64,000 nt of DNA, taken from Flexivirga meconopsidis. GTDB lineage: Bacteria > Actinomycetota > Actinomycetes > Actinomycetales > Dermatophilaceae. This document shows, in pieces, positions 33,284-42,107 of the stretch. The stretch's first letter is position 1, and each line of letters begins with the position of its first letter. The notes beneath the pieces are model-generated. The model searched no databases, was not told where the DNA came from, and was given only the letters and a program-made list of their open reading frames with translations. Location of the stretch: positions 62,001 through 126,000 of the forward strand of contig NZ_JAOBQJ010000006.1 in NCBI RefSeq assembly GCF_026162425.1, given 5' to 3'. A program made the position numbers and the translations under genes.

Positions 33284-33559
33284 TCAACCCGGCAGGCCGC
33301 CCAGTTTGACGATGCTGAAGATGAACGCCACCGCCGCCGCGAGGGTGAAGAAGAACACCCCGTCCACCATTCGCGAGCGTATGACGAGTGCGCCGACAGC
33401 CTTCTCCGGCAAGTAGATCCGCAGCAGACCGGCCGCCGCGAGACAGCCGGCGAGCAGGTAGCCGCCGGCTCGCACGGACGTGGTGGTGAGCACACCGAGC
33501 GCGACAACGCAGCCGACGGCCAGCAGCCACCACAGGGGGCCGAGCCGGAATGGAGTCAC
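33284..33559 (-). CDS. DUF3017 small membrane protein
   Basis: The 91-residue protein has three hydrophobic segments: [37 protein letters not shown] and [19 protein letters not shown], with RSRMVDG between the last two. This is the DUF3017 pattern, found next to folD in many actinobacteria. The function is unknown. Its start overlaps the folD stop by 4 bases. Confidence 0.8.
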   Translation of the reverse strand: MTPFRLGPLWWLLAVGCVVALGVLTTTSVRAGGYLLAGCLAAAGLLRIYLPEKAVGALVIRSRMVDGVFFFTLAAAVAFIFSIVKLGGLPG

Positions 33560-34416
33560 GCGGGCGTGTCCGCCTCGGCGAGCCGCTCGGCCGCCTGCAC
33601 GACGTTGGTGAGCAGCATGGCCCGGGTCATCGGCCCAACTCCCCCCGGGTTCGGGCTGAGGTGCCCGGCCACCTCGGCGACCTCCGGAGCGACGTCACCG
33701 GCGATCTTGCCGTCGACGCGGGACACACCGACATCGAGCACCGCGGCTCCCGGCTTGACCATGTCTCGGGTGATCAGCCCCGGCACTCCGGCCGCGGCGA
33801 CCACCACATCGGCGGTGCGGGTGTGCGCTGCGAGGTCGCGGGTGCCGGTGTGGCACAGGGTGACCGTGGAGTTCTCGCTCCGACGGGTGAGCAGCAGTCC
33901 GAGCGGCCGGCCGACGGTGATGCCGCGCCCGACCACGACCACCTCTGCGCCCGCGAGCGGCACGTCATACCGGCGCAGGAGCTCGATGGCGCCGATCGGG
34001 GTGCAGGGTAGTGGGCCGGGCTCCCCCAGGACCAGCTTGCCGAGGTTGGTCGGATGCAGGCCGTCGACATCCTTGTCCGGGGAAACCCTTGACAGCAAAG
34101 CGAATTCGTCGAGCCCGGTGGGCTGCTGCACGAGAAAGCCGGTGCACGCCGGGTCGGCGTTGAGCTCGTCGATGACCGACTCGACCTCGGCCTGGGTCGC
34201 GGTGCCCGGCAGGTCGCGGCGGATCGAGGTGATGCCGACGCTCGCGCAGTCGCGGTGCTTGGCGTTGACATACCAGGTCGAGCCCGGGTCGTCGCCGACG
34301 AGCACCGTGCCGAGCCCGGGCACCACCCCGCGCTCACGGAGCGCGGCGATGCGCGCACGCAGCTCGTCCTTGATCGTCGCCAGGGTTGCCTTGCCGTCCA
34401 GGATCGTCGCGGTCAC
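33556..34416 (-). CDS. folD: Methylenetetrahydrofolate dehydrogenase / cyclohydrolase
   Basis: The 286-residue bifunctional enzyme makes 10-formyl-THF, the formyl donor for PurN and PurH encoded nearby. Catalytic [14 protein letters not shown] (Tyr and Lys), [36 protein letters not shown] and the NADP site [14 protein letters not shown] are all present. The start is a GTG at 34416. It is coupled to the DUF3017 gene. Confidence 0.96.
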   Translation of the reverse strand: MTATILDGKATLATIKDELRARIAALRERGVVPGLGTVLVGDDPGSTWYVNAKHRDCASVGITSIRRDLPGTATQAEVESVIDELNADPACTGFLVQQPTGLDEFALLSRVSPDKDVDGLHPTNLGKLVLGEPGPLPCTPIGAIELLRRYDVPLAGAEVVVVGRGITVGRPLGLLLTRRSENSTVTLCHTGTRDLAAHTRTADVVVAAAGVPGLITRDMVKPGAAVLDVGVSRVDGKIAGDVAPEVAEVAGHLSPNPGGVGPMTRAMLLTNVVQAAERLAEADTPA

Positions 34417-34452
34417 GGCTCGTATCTTTTCACGCCGCGCGCCGGGCCGCGT

Positions 34453-34857
34453 TCAGCCGGGGATCAACGAGAAGCGCACGGTGCGCACCGCGTTGTCGAC
34501 GTTGAGGTCGACCAGGCAGATGCTCTGCCAAGTGCCGAGCGCAAGCCGGCCGTCGACGATCGGCACGGTGGCGTAGGGCGGGATGAGTGCCGGCATGACG
34601 TGGGACCGACCGTGGCCGCGGCTGCCGTGCGCGTGCCGCCACCGGTCGTCGGCGGGCAGCAGGTCGCGCAACGCGGCAAGCAGGTCCTCGTCGCTGCCGG
34701 CACCGGTCTCGAGGATCGCGATGCCGGCGGTGGCGTGCGGCACGAAGAGCTGCAGGAGGCCGTCGGGTGCACGGGTGACGAAATCGGCGCACTCGCTGGT
34801 GATGTCGAGCACGACTTCGCTTCCCCCGGTGCGGAATTCACGCGTGTGGGTGAGCAT
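34453..34857 (-). CDS. YjbQ/UPF0047 family protein
   Basis: The 134-residue protein has FVPHATAGIAILETG near residue 40, RWRHAHGSRGHGRSHVMPALIPP (in parts HGRSHVMPAL) near residue 75 and LGTWQSICLVDLN near residue 105, the UPF0047 signature with conserved histidines and a Glu. Relatives show weak thiamine-phosphate synthase activity. The natural reaction is not known. The start lies inside the last 20 bases of the upstream cyclase gene, implying coupling. Confidence 0.88.
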   Translation of the reverse strand: MLTHTREFRTGGSEVVLDITSECADFVTRAPDGLLQLFVPHATAGIAILETGAGSDEDLLAALRDLLPADDRWRHAHGSRGHGRSHVMPALIPPYATVPIVDGRLALGTWQSICLVDLNVDNAVRTVRFSLIPG

Positions 34858-37800
34858 GCGCGTCCCCTTTCAAGGTATCGGTGGCGGTGAGCCACCTGTC
34901 GATGTTGCGTGCCATGGCGCTCGCCCCCTTGCGGTCGTATGCCGAGGCCGCTCGCTCACGAGCCAACTGTGCGGCCGGCTCGTCGCCCAGCATCCGCAGG
35001 GCCATCGCCTCGTCGATGTCGCGTTCGGCGAGGGTGATCGGCATCGACATGCCCCGGGTGCCGTCGCGGGCCTGTTGCAGTCGTGTGCGGGCCAGGTCCT
35101 CCCGTCCGGTAGCGGCGAGCAGCAGTCCGGTGACGCTGTCCCGTAGACCGGGGCTGTAACCGTCGTCGTCCAGCGTCGGTGCTTCGAGGTCGCCGTCGAA
35201 GGCCTCGAGCGCGCCGGCGAAGTCCCCCGCCCGCATGCGCAGGCGGACGATCCAGAGGCTGTTGTCGAGCTGCGCGATCGGGGTGAGCAACGGCAGGCTC
35301 TCCTGCAGCGCGTCGGCGGCACCGGAGGCATCGCCGAAGCTGTAGAGCGCCATCGCCCAGCGGTCGGTCTCACGGGCCAGATAGTCCGCGCCGCTGGACA
35401 GTTCGAGCACCCGGTCCCAGTCGGCCGTCGCGCCGGTGCGGTCACCCCGCATCGCCCGCAGCCACACGCGCATCGGCAGCAGGCTGAGGATGCGATCCCG
35501 TTGCGCGCCCGCAGCGGCCAGCGCTTGGTCGACGTCCTCGAGCACGGTCGCGACGGGCTGGTCGCTCCACATGCCGTATTCGACCCGGGCGAAGGTGAGG
35601 CGGCGGCGCACTGGCCGGTCGCCCGCCGCGTCGGCAAGCTCGCTCAGTCGCCCGGTCTCGGTGAGCCCTTCGCTCATCCGTCCGGCCAGGCCGTAGGCGA
35701 GGACTCGCGCCCAGCCGGCGTCGAAGCGCAAACCCTCCAGGTCGGCGAACGAGCTTGCCGCCCCGACGAGTTCGGTGGCCACGTCGATCCCCTCCAACGG
35801 CAGGGTCACCCCGGTCTGCAGCCGGCCGGCGAGCAGCATCGCCTCGCGGTGCACCAGCCAGGCCGGCGACTCCTCGAGTTTGCGGTCGAGCAGCTGGACG
35901 ATCTCCTCGATCTCGGGCACGTCGATGTGGTCGGTCCGCATGAACGCCCGGTGTGCGAGGTCGTGCAGCCGGGGGTCGCCGTTCTCGTAGAGTGGCAGCA
36001 GGTCGAGGTAGGACTCGCGCGCGCCGGGCTCACCGCGCAGATCGAGCTCCTCCGCCGCCTGGAATCCTGCTTCGGCGGCGCGGTCGCGGATGCCGTCCAC
36101 CAGCTCGAGATCCGCTGATACGGCGGCGATTTCGTCATACGCCTGGCGAAGGTGTTCGGCGATCGCCTGGCGTTGCGAGCCGTCGAGGCGGTCAGCGTTG
36201 GCGGTCAGCCAGTCGGCCGCTCGCACGTGCCGCTCGGACCGCACCTGACGCGCCTGGGTTCGATAGGCGGTCTCCATCAGCATCGACTGCACGAACTGGT
36301 AGCGGGTGAATCCGCTGGTGTCCTGGTCGCCGAACTCCAGGATGTTCAGCTGCCGTAGCCGGCCGGCCACGTCGTTGCCGTCGTCGGCCGGGTCGGGGCT
36401 GGCGGTGCGCACCGGGCCGACCGCCTCGGCATAGAACTCGCGCCCGAGCACGCTGCCCACCTCGCAGAACGCGCGCTCCATCGGGGTCAGCCGGTCGAGG
36501 GTTGCCTCGAAGAGCGTGTGCACCGAGACGGGCAACTCCTCCCCGTCGCACATGCACTCCAGCAGCACCTGGAAGACCTGCGGGTTGCCGTCGCTGCGCC
36601 GGATGAGCGCGTTGAGCGAGACGTCGACGGACTGGCCGGATTCCTTTGCGGCTGCTTCGAGTTCGGGCATCCGCTCGCTCGCCATCTCGCGCAGCGCTGC
36701 GGCGTCGAGTGCGTCGACGGGCTCGACCCGGGACTGCTGGCCGCCGCCCCACATCGGTCGGCGTTCGAACAGCTCGGGACGGGCGGTGCAGATGGTCAGC
36801 ACCGGGTAGGTGCGCAACGGCTCGATCAGCTGCTCGATGAGGTCGAGCATCGGGTCGCTCGCCCACTCGATGTCCTTCCACACCACCGCGATTGGCCCGG
36901 CGAGGGCCAACCGGGACAGCACCTTGCGCACCGCCCAGACGATGTCGTCGGTGGAGGTGGTCTCCTCCGACCGGGCGGTCGCGGACTTCAGCCGGCGCAC
37001 GATCGCTGTCGCGGTTGCATCGTCGAACATGCCGGCAACGATGTCCGGCCAGTCGTCGCCGATCGCGGACAGCAGTTTGGCGAGCGGCCCGTAGCTGCCG
37101 TCGGTCGCGAGCGGCTGGGCGGTGCCACGCAGCACCCGCATCCCGTCGCGCTCGTCGAGGAAGTGCGACACCAGGCGGTTCTTGCCGATGCCGGGCTCCC
37201 CGACATACGTCAGGAACCAGCCCTGGCTGTAACGCAACGACCGGTCGGCGATCGCGCCGAGGTCGCGCAGCTCGATCTCCCTGCCGGCAAACGGAGTCCG
37301 GCGCAGCACTCCGTGCCGGGTGCCGCTCTCGGAGACCTTGTAGACGTCCTGCGGCTCGGTCTTGCCCTTGTGCGTGATCGGCCCGACGTAGTCGAGCGTC
37401 ACGGTGGGTCCGGCGAGGTCGGCGACCGTGTCACCGACATACGTCTCCTCGGGCCCCGCGGCGGCCTCCAGGCGGGCGGCCACGTTGACCGCGTCGCCGG
37501 TGACCGAGATCTGCCCGTCGGGCTGATGAGTGACGAAGACCTCGCCGGAGTTGATCCCGATGCGCACCCGCAGGCTCTGCCCGAGCTGGGCTTGCATGCG
37601 GCCGGAGACCTCCTTGACCGCGGAGTGGATCTCGGTGGCGGCCTGGACGGCGCGGGTCGCGTCGTCCTCACGCGTCGCCGGGACGCCGAAGACGGCCATG
37701 ACGGCGTCGCCGATGAACTTCTCGACGGTGCCGCCGTACTTCCAGACGACCTTGGAGACCGCATCGAAATAGCGAGCGAGGCTGGCGCGCAACGCTTCGG

Positions 37801-37969
37801 GGTCGATGGACTCGCCGAGGCTGGTGGAGCCGACGATGTCGACGAAGAGAATGACCACGTGCTTGCGCACCGGCGCCTGCAGGCCGCCCTGGGCGAGTGC
37901 GGCGCCGCAGTTGGGGCAGAACCTGGTCCCCACCGGCGACTGGAATCCGCAGCGCGCACAGGTGATCAC
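34838..37969 (-). CDS. Class III adenylate/guanylate cyclase with zinc ribbon and STAND-like ATPase region
   Basis: The 1043-residue protein starts with a zinc ribbon (Cys 4, 7, 18 and 21). A class III cyclase domain follows at about residues 36-215, with metal Asp44 in LFVDIVGSTS, a second Asp in FIGDAVMAVFG and the transition-state pair in GDAVNVAARLE. The rest resembles AAA/STAND regulators (AfsR/MalT-like) with alpha-helical repeats to the end. The P-loop is odd: GEPGIGKNRL has Asn where Ser or Thr is usual, and the Walker B-like strand reads VVWKDIEW. Nucleotide binding may be weak or lost. A cNMP-binding protein is divergently encoded 157 bases away. The signal sensed is unknown. Confidence 0.88.
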   Translation of the reverse strand: MITCARCGFQSPVGTRFCPNCGAALAQGGLQAPVRKHVVILFVDIVGSTSLGESIDPEALRASLARYFDAVSKVVWKYGGTVEKFIGDAVMAVFGVPATREDDATRAVQAATEIHSAVKEVSGRMQAQLGQSLRVRIGINSGEVFVTHQPDGQISVTGDAVNVAARLEAAAGPEETYVGDTVADLAGPTVTLDYVGPITHKGKTEPQDVYKVSESGTRHGVLRRTPFAGREIELRDLGAIADRSLRYSQGWFLTYVGEPGIGKNRLVSHFLDERDGMRVLRGTAQPLATDGSYGPLAKLLSAIGDDWPDIVAGMFDDATATAIVRRLKSATARSEETTSTDDIVWAVRKVLSRLALAGPIAVVWKDIEWASDPMLDLIEQLIEPLRTYPVLTICTARPELFERRPMWGGGQQSRVEPVDALDAAALREMASERMPELEAAAKESGQSVDVSLNALIRRSDGNPQVFQVLLECMCDGEELPVSVHTLFEATLDRLTPMERAFCEVGSVLGREFYAEAVGPVRTASPDPADDGNDVAGRLRQLNILEFGDQDTSGFTRYQFVQSMLMETAYRTQARQVRSERHVRAADWLTANADRLDGSQRQAIAEHLRQAYDEIAAVSADLELVDGIRDRAAEAGFQAAEELDLRGEPGARESYLDLLPLYENGDPRLHDLAHRAFMRTDHIDVPEIEEIVQLLDRKLEESPAWLVHREAMLLAGRLQTGVTLPLEGIDVATELVGAASSFADLEGLRFDAGWARVLAYGLAGRMSEGLTETGRLSELADAAGDRPVRRRLTFARVEYGMWSDQPVATVLEDVDQALAAAGAQRDRILSLLPMRVWLRAMRGDRTGATADWDRVLELSSGADYLARETDRWAMALYSFGDASGAADALQESLPLLTPIAQLDNSLWIVRLRMRAGDFAGALEAFDGDLEAPTLDDDGYSPGLRDSVTGLLLAATGREDLARTRLQQARDGTRGMSMPITLAERDIDEAMALRMLGDEPAAQLARERAASAYDRKGASAMARNIDRWLTATDTLKGDAHAHPHA

Positions 37970-38126
37970 GGCTGCATTCTCTCAGGAGTCACCGCGTGCT
38001 CTGTCGCAGCTTCGCCGCGTTACCCGGCCGCAGGCGGTCATGACCGGCGAATCTACCCGGCGAAAGGCTGCGGCCGCTGCTAGCTTTTGCCTGTTGCACA
38101 CTCGGTGTTCTCATCCGGAGGGATTC

Positions 38127-38555
38127 ATGGCCAGCGCCCAGCTGAAGCAGGTTCTTGCAGGTATCGACCTTTTCGCGGGTCTCAGCCCGGCCGCGATCTC
38201 ACAGATCGCCGACACCGGCGCGACGTTCAAGACCGCCGCCGGCGGCAAGGTGATCAGCGAGGGCGCGCAGGAGGCCGGTCTGCGGGTCGTGCTCGACGGC
38301 AGCGCCACCGTCGATGTCGGCGGACAGTCGCGCGGCGAGATCGGCGTCGGCGACTACGTCGGCGAACTGTCGATGATCGACGGCGCGCCGCGATCGGCCA
38401 ATGTGGTCGCCGGCCCGAACGGCGTGACCACGTTCGCACTGTCGTCGATGGCGTTCATGCCGCTGGTCCGCGGTGACGGCGACATCGCCGCTGCGCTGCT
38501 CAAGACCCTCGTGGCCCGCCTGCGCAAGGTCGAGGCAGCCGCGAACAACTCCTGA
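38127..38555 (+). CDS. Small cyclic-nucleotide-binding domain protein
   Basis: The 142-residue protein is almost entirely one CNB domain. The phosphate-binding cassette VGELSMIDGAPRSANVVA near residue 80 includes the Glu and Arg that hold the cyclic phosphate, and it follows the strand VLDGSATVDVGGQ. There is no DNA-binding domain, so it is not a CRP-type regulator; it may be a cAMP sensor or buffer. The ATG at 38127 has GGAGGGA four bases upstream. Divergent orientation to the cyclase gene suggests a producer-receiver pair. Confidence 0.88.
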   Translation: MASAQLKQVLAGIDLFAGLSPAAISQIADTGATFKTAAGGKVISEGAQEAGLRVVLDGSATVDVGGQSRGEIGVGDYVGELSMIDGAPRSANVVAGPNGVTTFALSSMAFMPLVRGDGDIAAALLKTLVARLRKVEAAANNS

Positions 38556-38583
38556 CCGAACGAGCCACTTGTCCGCCGGCTGA

Positions 38584-38692
38584 CGACTCGTCCACGAAAT
38601 GTGGACTTGTCACGCTCGGAGCGACTGGTCCACGAAATGGGGACTTGTCACGTGCTGTAGCACGTGACAAGTCCCCACTTTGTGTGACCAGT
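38584..38692. repeat. Direct repeat pair and large hairpin in 291-base noncoding gap
   Basis: Two 31-base near-identical direct repeats (38584-38614 and 38622-38652, two mismatches) each contain GTCCACGAAATG and GGACTTGTCACG. The second is the left arm of a large palindrome, 38624-38656 against 38659-38692, with only a 2-base loop and a few mismatches. No reading frame of note covers it. It could form a long RNA hairpin after the CNB gene, but a terminator role would not need the direct repeat. Beyond 38692 the gap holds further GAGCTCGC-type inverted sequence before the purH terminator. Confidence 0.8.
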
Positions 38693-38790
38693 GCCTGTTT
38701 GTATGACGAGCTCGCTCGCCCCGGAACCCGCGTCGGCGACGATGCCGCCCGGGCGAGCGCCAGCGAGCTCCGGCGGAGGAGGAGCCGGCG

Positions 38791-38850
38791 CCAAAAACAC
38801 GGGGCACTGAGGAAGCTCGCCGCGAGCCTGCGAGCGGCGAGCTTCCTCAG
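38791..38850 (-). terminator. Intrinsic terminator of purH
   Basis: A perfect 17-base stem (38807-38823 with 38834-38850, arm CTGAGGAAGCTCGCCGC) has a 10-base loop and overlaps the purH stop codon. Read on the minus strand it is followed after eight bases by TTTTT. This is a strong terminator candidate for the purN-purH transcript. Confidence 0.85.
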
Positions 38851-40478
38851 TGCGCGAAGTGCCGCGTCCCGGTGAAGTACATCGTGAGCCCGGCGTCGGC
38901 GGCGGCGTCGATGACCGCCTGGTCGCGCAGGGACCCACCGGGTGCGACGACTGCCTTGACGCCGGCGTCGATGAGCACCTGCAGTCCGTCGGGGAAGGGG
39001 AAGAACGCGTCGGAGGCGGCGACCGATCCGCGGGCGCGCTCGGCGCCGGCGCGGTCGACCGCGAGTTCGCAGGAGTCGACCCGGTTGACCTGGCCCATGC
39101 CGACACCGACCGAGGCACCGCCGGAGGCGAGCAGGATCGCGTTGGACTTCACCGCGCGGACCGCCCTCCAGGCAAACTGCAGGTCGGCGAGCGTCTGCTC
39201 GTCGGCTGCCGTGCCGGAGACCAGCCGCCAGTTGGCGGCGTCGTCGCCGCCGGTGATCTCACCGGACTCGTCGCGCACGACCGCGTCGACCTTGTCGACC
39301 TGCTGCATGAGCATGCCGCCGCTGATCGGCCGGATCTCGACCGGGTCGCGCTGCTGCGCCAGCTCGGCCGGCAGCTTCAGCAGCCGAATCGCCTTGCGGC
39401 TGCTCAGGATTTCGACCACGCCGGGCTCGAAGTCGGGCGCGATCACGACCTCGGTGAAGATGTCCTTGACCGTCTCGGCCATCTCCTGGGTGACCGGCCG
39501 GTTGGTCGCGATGATGCCGCCGAACGCCGACACCGGGTCACACGCGTGCGCCTTCGCGTGCACCGACGCGATGCTTTCGTCCTTGTCCCCGACCGCGATG
39601 CCGCAGGGGTTGGCGTGCTTGATGATCGCCACCGTCGGCAGGTCGCCGTGGTCGTATGCCGCACGCACCGCCGCGTCCGCGTCGACGTAGTTGTTGTAGG
39701 ACATCGCCTTGCCGAAGAGTTGCTCGGCGGAGGCGACGCCGGGCCGCCAGTGCCGGTAGAGCGCGGCTGCCTGGTGCGGGTTCTCGCCATAGCGCAGGTC
39801 CTGCGCCTTCTCGAACGTCGCACCCGACCACGCCGGGAAGCCGGTGCCGTCGCTGGTGTCGACATACCCGCCCGCCATCCAGTTGGCGACGGCGTTGTCG
39901 TAGTCGGCGGTGTGCGCAAAAGCGCGTGCTGCCAACATTTTTCGCGCTTCGAAGGTGAAACCGCCGCCGGTCACGGCCTCCAGCACGGAGTTGTATGACG
40001 CAGGCTCCGTCACAATCGCGACGCTCGGGTGATTCTTGGCCGCAGCGCGCACCATCGACGGGCCACCGATGTCGATCTGCTCGATGCATTCGTCGGGCGT
40101 CGCACCCGACGCGACCGTCTCCCGGAAGGGGTAGAGGTTGCAGACCACCAGCTCGAACGGCGCGACGCCGAGCTCGGAAAGCTGCGAAAGGTGTTCGGGC
40201 ACACGAGTGTCCGCGAGGATCCCCGCGTGCACCCGAGGGTGCAGCGTCTTGACCCGGCCGTCGAGGCATTCCGGGAAGCCGGTGAGGTCTTCCACCTTGG
40301 TGACCGGGATGCCGAGGCCGTCGATGAGTTTGGCCGAGCCGCCGGTCGATACCAGCTCGACGCCGGCCGCGTGCAGCCCGCGCGCGAGCTCCTCCAGACC
40401 GGTCTTGTCGTAGACGGAGATCAGCGCGCGCTTGATCGGGCGGCGGCCGGAGTTGTCGGTGGCGGGCGACTCGGACAT
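38847..40478 (-). CDS. purH: Bifunctional AICAR formyltransferase / IMP cyclohydrolase
   Basis: The 543-residue enzyme performs the last two steps to IMP. The N-terminal IMP cyclohydrolase (MGS fold) shows [48 protein letters not shown] and NLYPFRETV. The C-terminal AICAR transformylase has [27 protein letters not shown] (catalytic Lys and His) and [11 protein letters not shown]. The ATG at 40478 has GGAGAG upstream and precedes the conserved block by 16 residues. It follows purN on the same strand, as in mycobacteria. Confidence 0.97.
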   Translation of the reverse strand: MSESPATDNSGRRPIKRALISVYDKTGLEELARGLHAAGVELVSTGGSAKLIDGLGIPVTKVEDLTGFPECLDGRVKTLHPRVHAGILADTRVPEHLSQLSELGVAPFELVVCNLYPFRETVASGATPDECIEQIDIGGPSMVRAAAKNHPSVAIVTEPASYNSVLEAVTGGGFTFEARKMLAARAFAHTADYDNAVANWMAGGYVDTSDGTGFPAWSGATFEKAQDLRYGENPHQAAALYRHWRPGVASAEQLFGKAMSYNNYVDADAAVRAAYDHGDLPTVAIIKHANPCGIAVGDKDESIASVHAKAHACDPVSAFGGIIATNRPVTQEMAETVKDIFTEVVIAPDFEPGVVEILSSRKAIRLLKLPAELAQQRDPVEIRPISGGMLMQQVDKVDAVVRDESGEITGGDDAANWRLVSGTAADEQTLADLQFAWRAVRAVKSNAILLASGGASVGVGMGQVNRVDSCELAVDRAGAERARGSVAASDAFFPFPDGLQVLIDAGVKAVVAPGGSLRDQAVIDAAADAGLTMYFTGTRHFAH

Positions 40479-40586
40479 GACTCTCCTCGCAGAGTTCGGC
40501 GGATATCCGGCGCGCACCCAGGCGGACGATGCACGCGACTGCACTCCCCGGTGGTTGCCCACCTGCGCCAGTCGTGTGCCGCCAGC

Positions 40587-41273
40587 TTAACGGGCGTCGG
40601 TGCCGCCGGCCGAATCGGCGGAGCCGAGCACCACCCGGCGTCCCTCGACCCGGAAGCCCTCGCGGGCGAGCCGGCCGACCCAGTCGACCAGTTGCGGCCG
40701 CTCGGCCTGTTTGATCCGCTCGGTGAGCGTGTCGACGGTGTCGTCGTCCTCGACCGGCACCACGCACTGGGCGACGATCGCGCCGGTGTCGACGCCTGCA
40801 TCAACGACGAAAAGCGTTGCGCCGGTGACCTTTACGCCATAGTCCAGCGCGTCACGCGGCCCGTGGATGCCCGGGAAACTAGGCAGCAGCGCATTGTGGC
40901 TGTTGAGGTAGCGGCCCCCGAAACGCTCGAGGAATGACTCCCCCACCAGCTTCAGGAAGCCCGCCGACACCACCAGCTCCGGGTGGTATGACGCGACGTC
41001 CTCGCTGACCGCACGGTCCCACGCGGCTCGGTCGGCGTAGTCCCGCACCCGGTGCACGAACGTCGGCACCCCGGCGCGCTCGGCACGGGCCAGGCCCTCG
41101 ATGCCGTCGCGGTCGGCCCCGACCGCGACGACCTGCACGCCATACTCCGGGTCGGCGGACGCGTCGAGCAGGGCCTGCAGCAACGTCCCCGAACCGGACA
41201 CCAGCACCACGATCGGCACCGGACCGGAAGCGGGCACACCCGGCGCGGCAGAATCGTTGATCACGACGGGCAA
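40587..41273 (-). CDS. purN: Phosphoribosylglycinamide formyltransferase
   Basis: The 228-residue enzyme transfers a formyl group from 10-formyl-THF to GAR. It has VVLVSGSGTLLQALLDA, SAGFLKLVG, the catalytic NSHNALLPSFPGIHG, and VTGATLFVVDAGVDTGAIVAQ with the essential Asp. The longest frame starts at TTG 41273; a GTG at 41264 is an equally good candidate and would shorten the protein by three residues. The 108-base gap before purH has no clear signal. Confidence 0.95.
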   Translation of the reverse strand: MPVVINDSAAPGVPASGPVPIVVLVSGSGTLLQALLDASADPEYGVQVVAVGADRDGIEGLARAERAGVPTFVHRVRDYADRAAWDRAVSEDVASYHPELVVSAGFLKLVGESFLERFGGRYLNSHNALLPSFPGIHGPRDALDYGVKVTGATLFVVDAGVDTGAIVAQCVVPVEDDDTVDTLTERIKQAERPQLVDWVGRLAREGFRVEGRRVVLGSADSAGGTDAR

Positions 41274-41321
41274 CCTATCGCCCGACCTGACAGCCGCAAC
41301 CGCCCCGGGGGATGTCTTCGT

Positions 41322-41714
41322 ATGACCGACCAGCCGGTGACTCCGCGATCAGTGGTGCACTCGCGGCGCGGCCTCGGCTATCTGCTGCTCGGTTTCCTCG
41401 CCACGCTGATGCCGGTCCCCTTCAATGTTGTGGCATTGGTGCCGCTGGTCGCGTCCGCGGTCGAGTCGGTGCTGACCCTGCGCGCACTCGCCGCCGCGCG
41501 CACCCCGGGACCTATCAAGCTGTGGACGTCGGTCGGCTTGGCGCTGACGGTCGCGCTGATCGTGATGGTCGCGATGCCTTATGTCTTCTGGGGCACCACG
41601 CAGCGCTACGAGACCTGCATGTCGAAGGCCAACACCAAGACCACCCAGGCCTTGTGCAAGGAGCAACTCAGCGATCGCAGCGATGACATGCGGCGGATGA
41701 TCACCGGCGGCTGA
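41322..41714 (+). CDS. Small conserved membrane protein of unknown function
   Basis: The 130-residue protein has a basic N-terminus (PRSVVHSRRG), two or three hydrophobic segments (GYLLLGFLATLMPVPFNVVA; VALVPLVASAVESVLTL; LWTSVGLALTVALIVMVAMP) and a short tail with two cysteines (YETCMSKANTKTTQALCKEQ). I do not recognise a family. Divergent from purN across 48 bases. Its start codon lies within a GTATGAC word. Confidence 0.6.
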   Translation: MTDQPVTPRSVVHSRRGLGYLLLGFLATLMPVPFNVVALVPLVASAVESVLTLRALAAARTPGPIKLWTSVGLALTVALIVMVAMPYVFWGTTQRYETCMSKANTKTTQALCKEQLSDRSDDMRRMITGG

Positions 41715-41726
41715 GGCTGCGGCTAG

Positions 41727-42074
41727 CTAGGTCGCCCGCGCGCAGTCGGTGCAGACGGTCGCGGTCGGACGGGCCTCGAGCCGGCCGTCGGCGATCGGGG
41801 CGCCGCAGCGCTCGCACACTCCGTAGGTCCCGGCGTCCAGCCGCGCCAATGCTGCGTCGACCGCGGCCAGTTGCGCCTCGGCATCCTTGGCGAGCGTGTC
41901 GATCATCGACCGATCGACCGCGATGGTGCGCCCCTCGGGGTCGTGCTCGTCGTCGGCGTTGCTGTCGCGCAGCGCCTCGACGACGTCATCGAAGCTGGCC
42001 CGCAGCTCGCCCAGCCGCAGCCGGGCGCTTCGCCCCAGCTCGGTCAGCCGGGCACGCGCGAGGTCATCGTCCAT
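41727..42074 (-). CDS. DksA/TraR-family zinc-finger protein
   Basis: The 115-residue protein has a helical coiled region (ELRASFDDVVEALRDSN; MIDTLAKDAEAQLAAVDAALARL) then a C4 zinc finger CERCGAPIADGRLEARPTATVCTDC. This matches TraR/DksA-type regulators that bind the RNA polymerase secondary channel or act as simple zinc-finger proteins. The usual acidic coiled-coil tip is not convincing here, so a ppGpp-related role is uncertain. It sits next to perM. Confidence 0.82.
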   Translation of the reverse strand: MDDDLARARLTELGRSARLRLGELRASFDDVVEALRDSNADDEHDPEGRTIAVDRSMIDTLAKDAEAQLAAVDAALARLDAGTYGVCERCGAPIADGRLEARPTATVCTDCARAT

Positions 42075-42107
42075 CCGAGGACCATATGACTGCCCACCGA
42101 CAACCGC

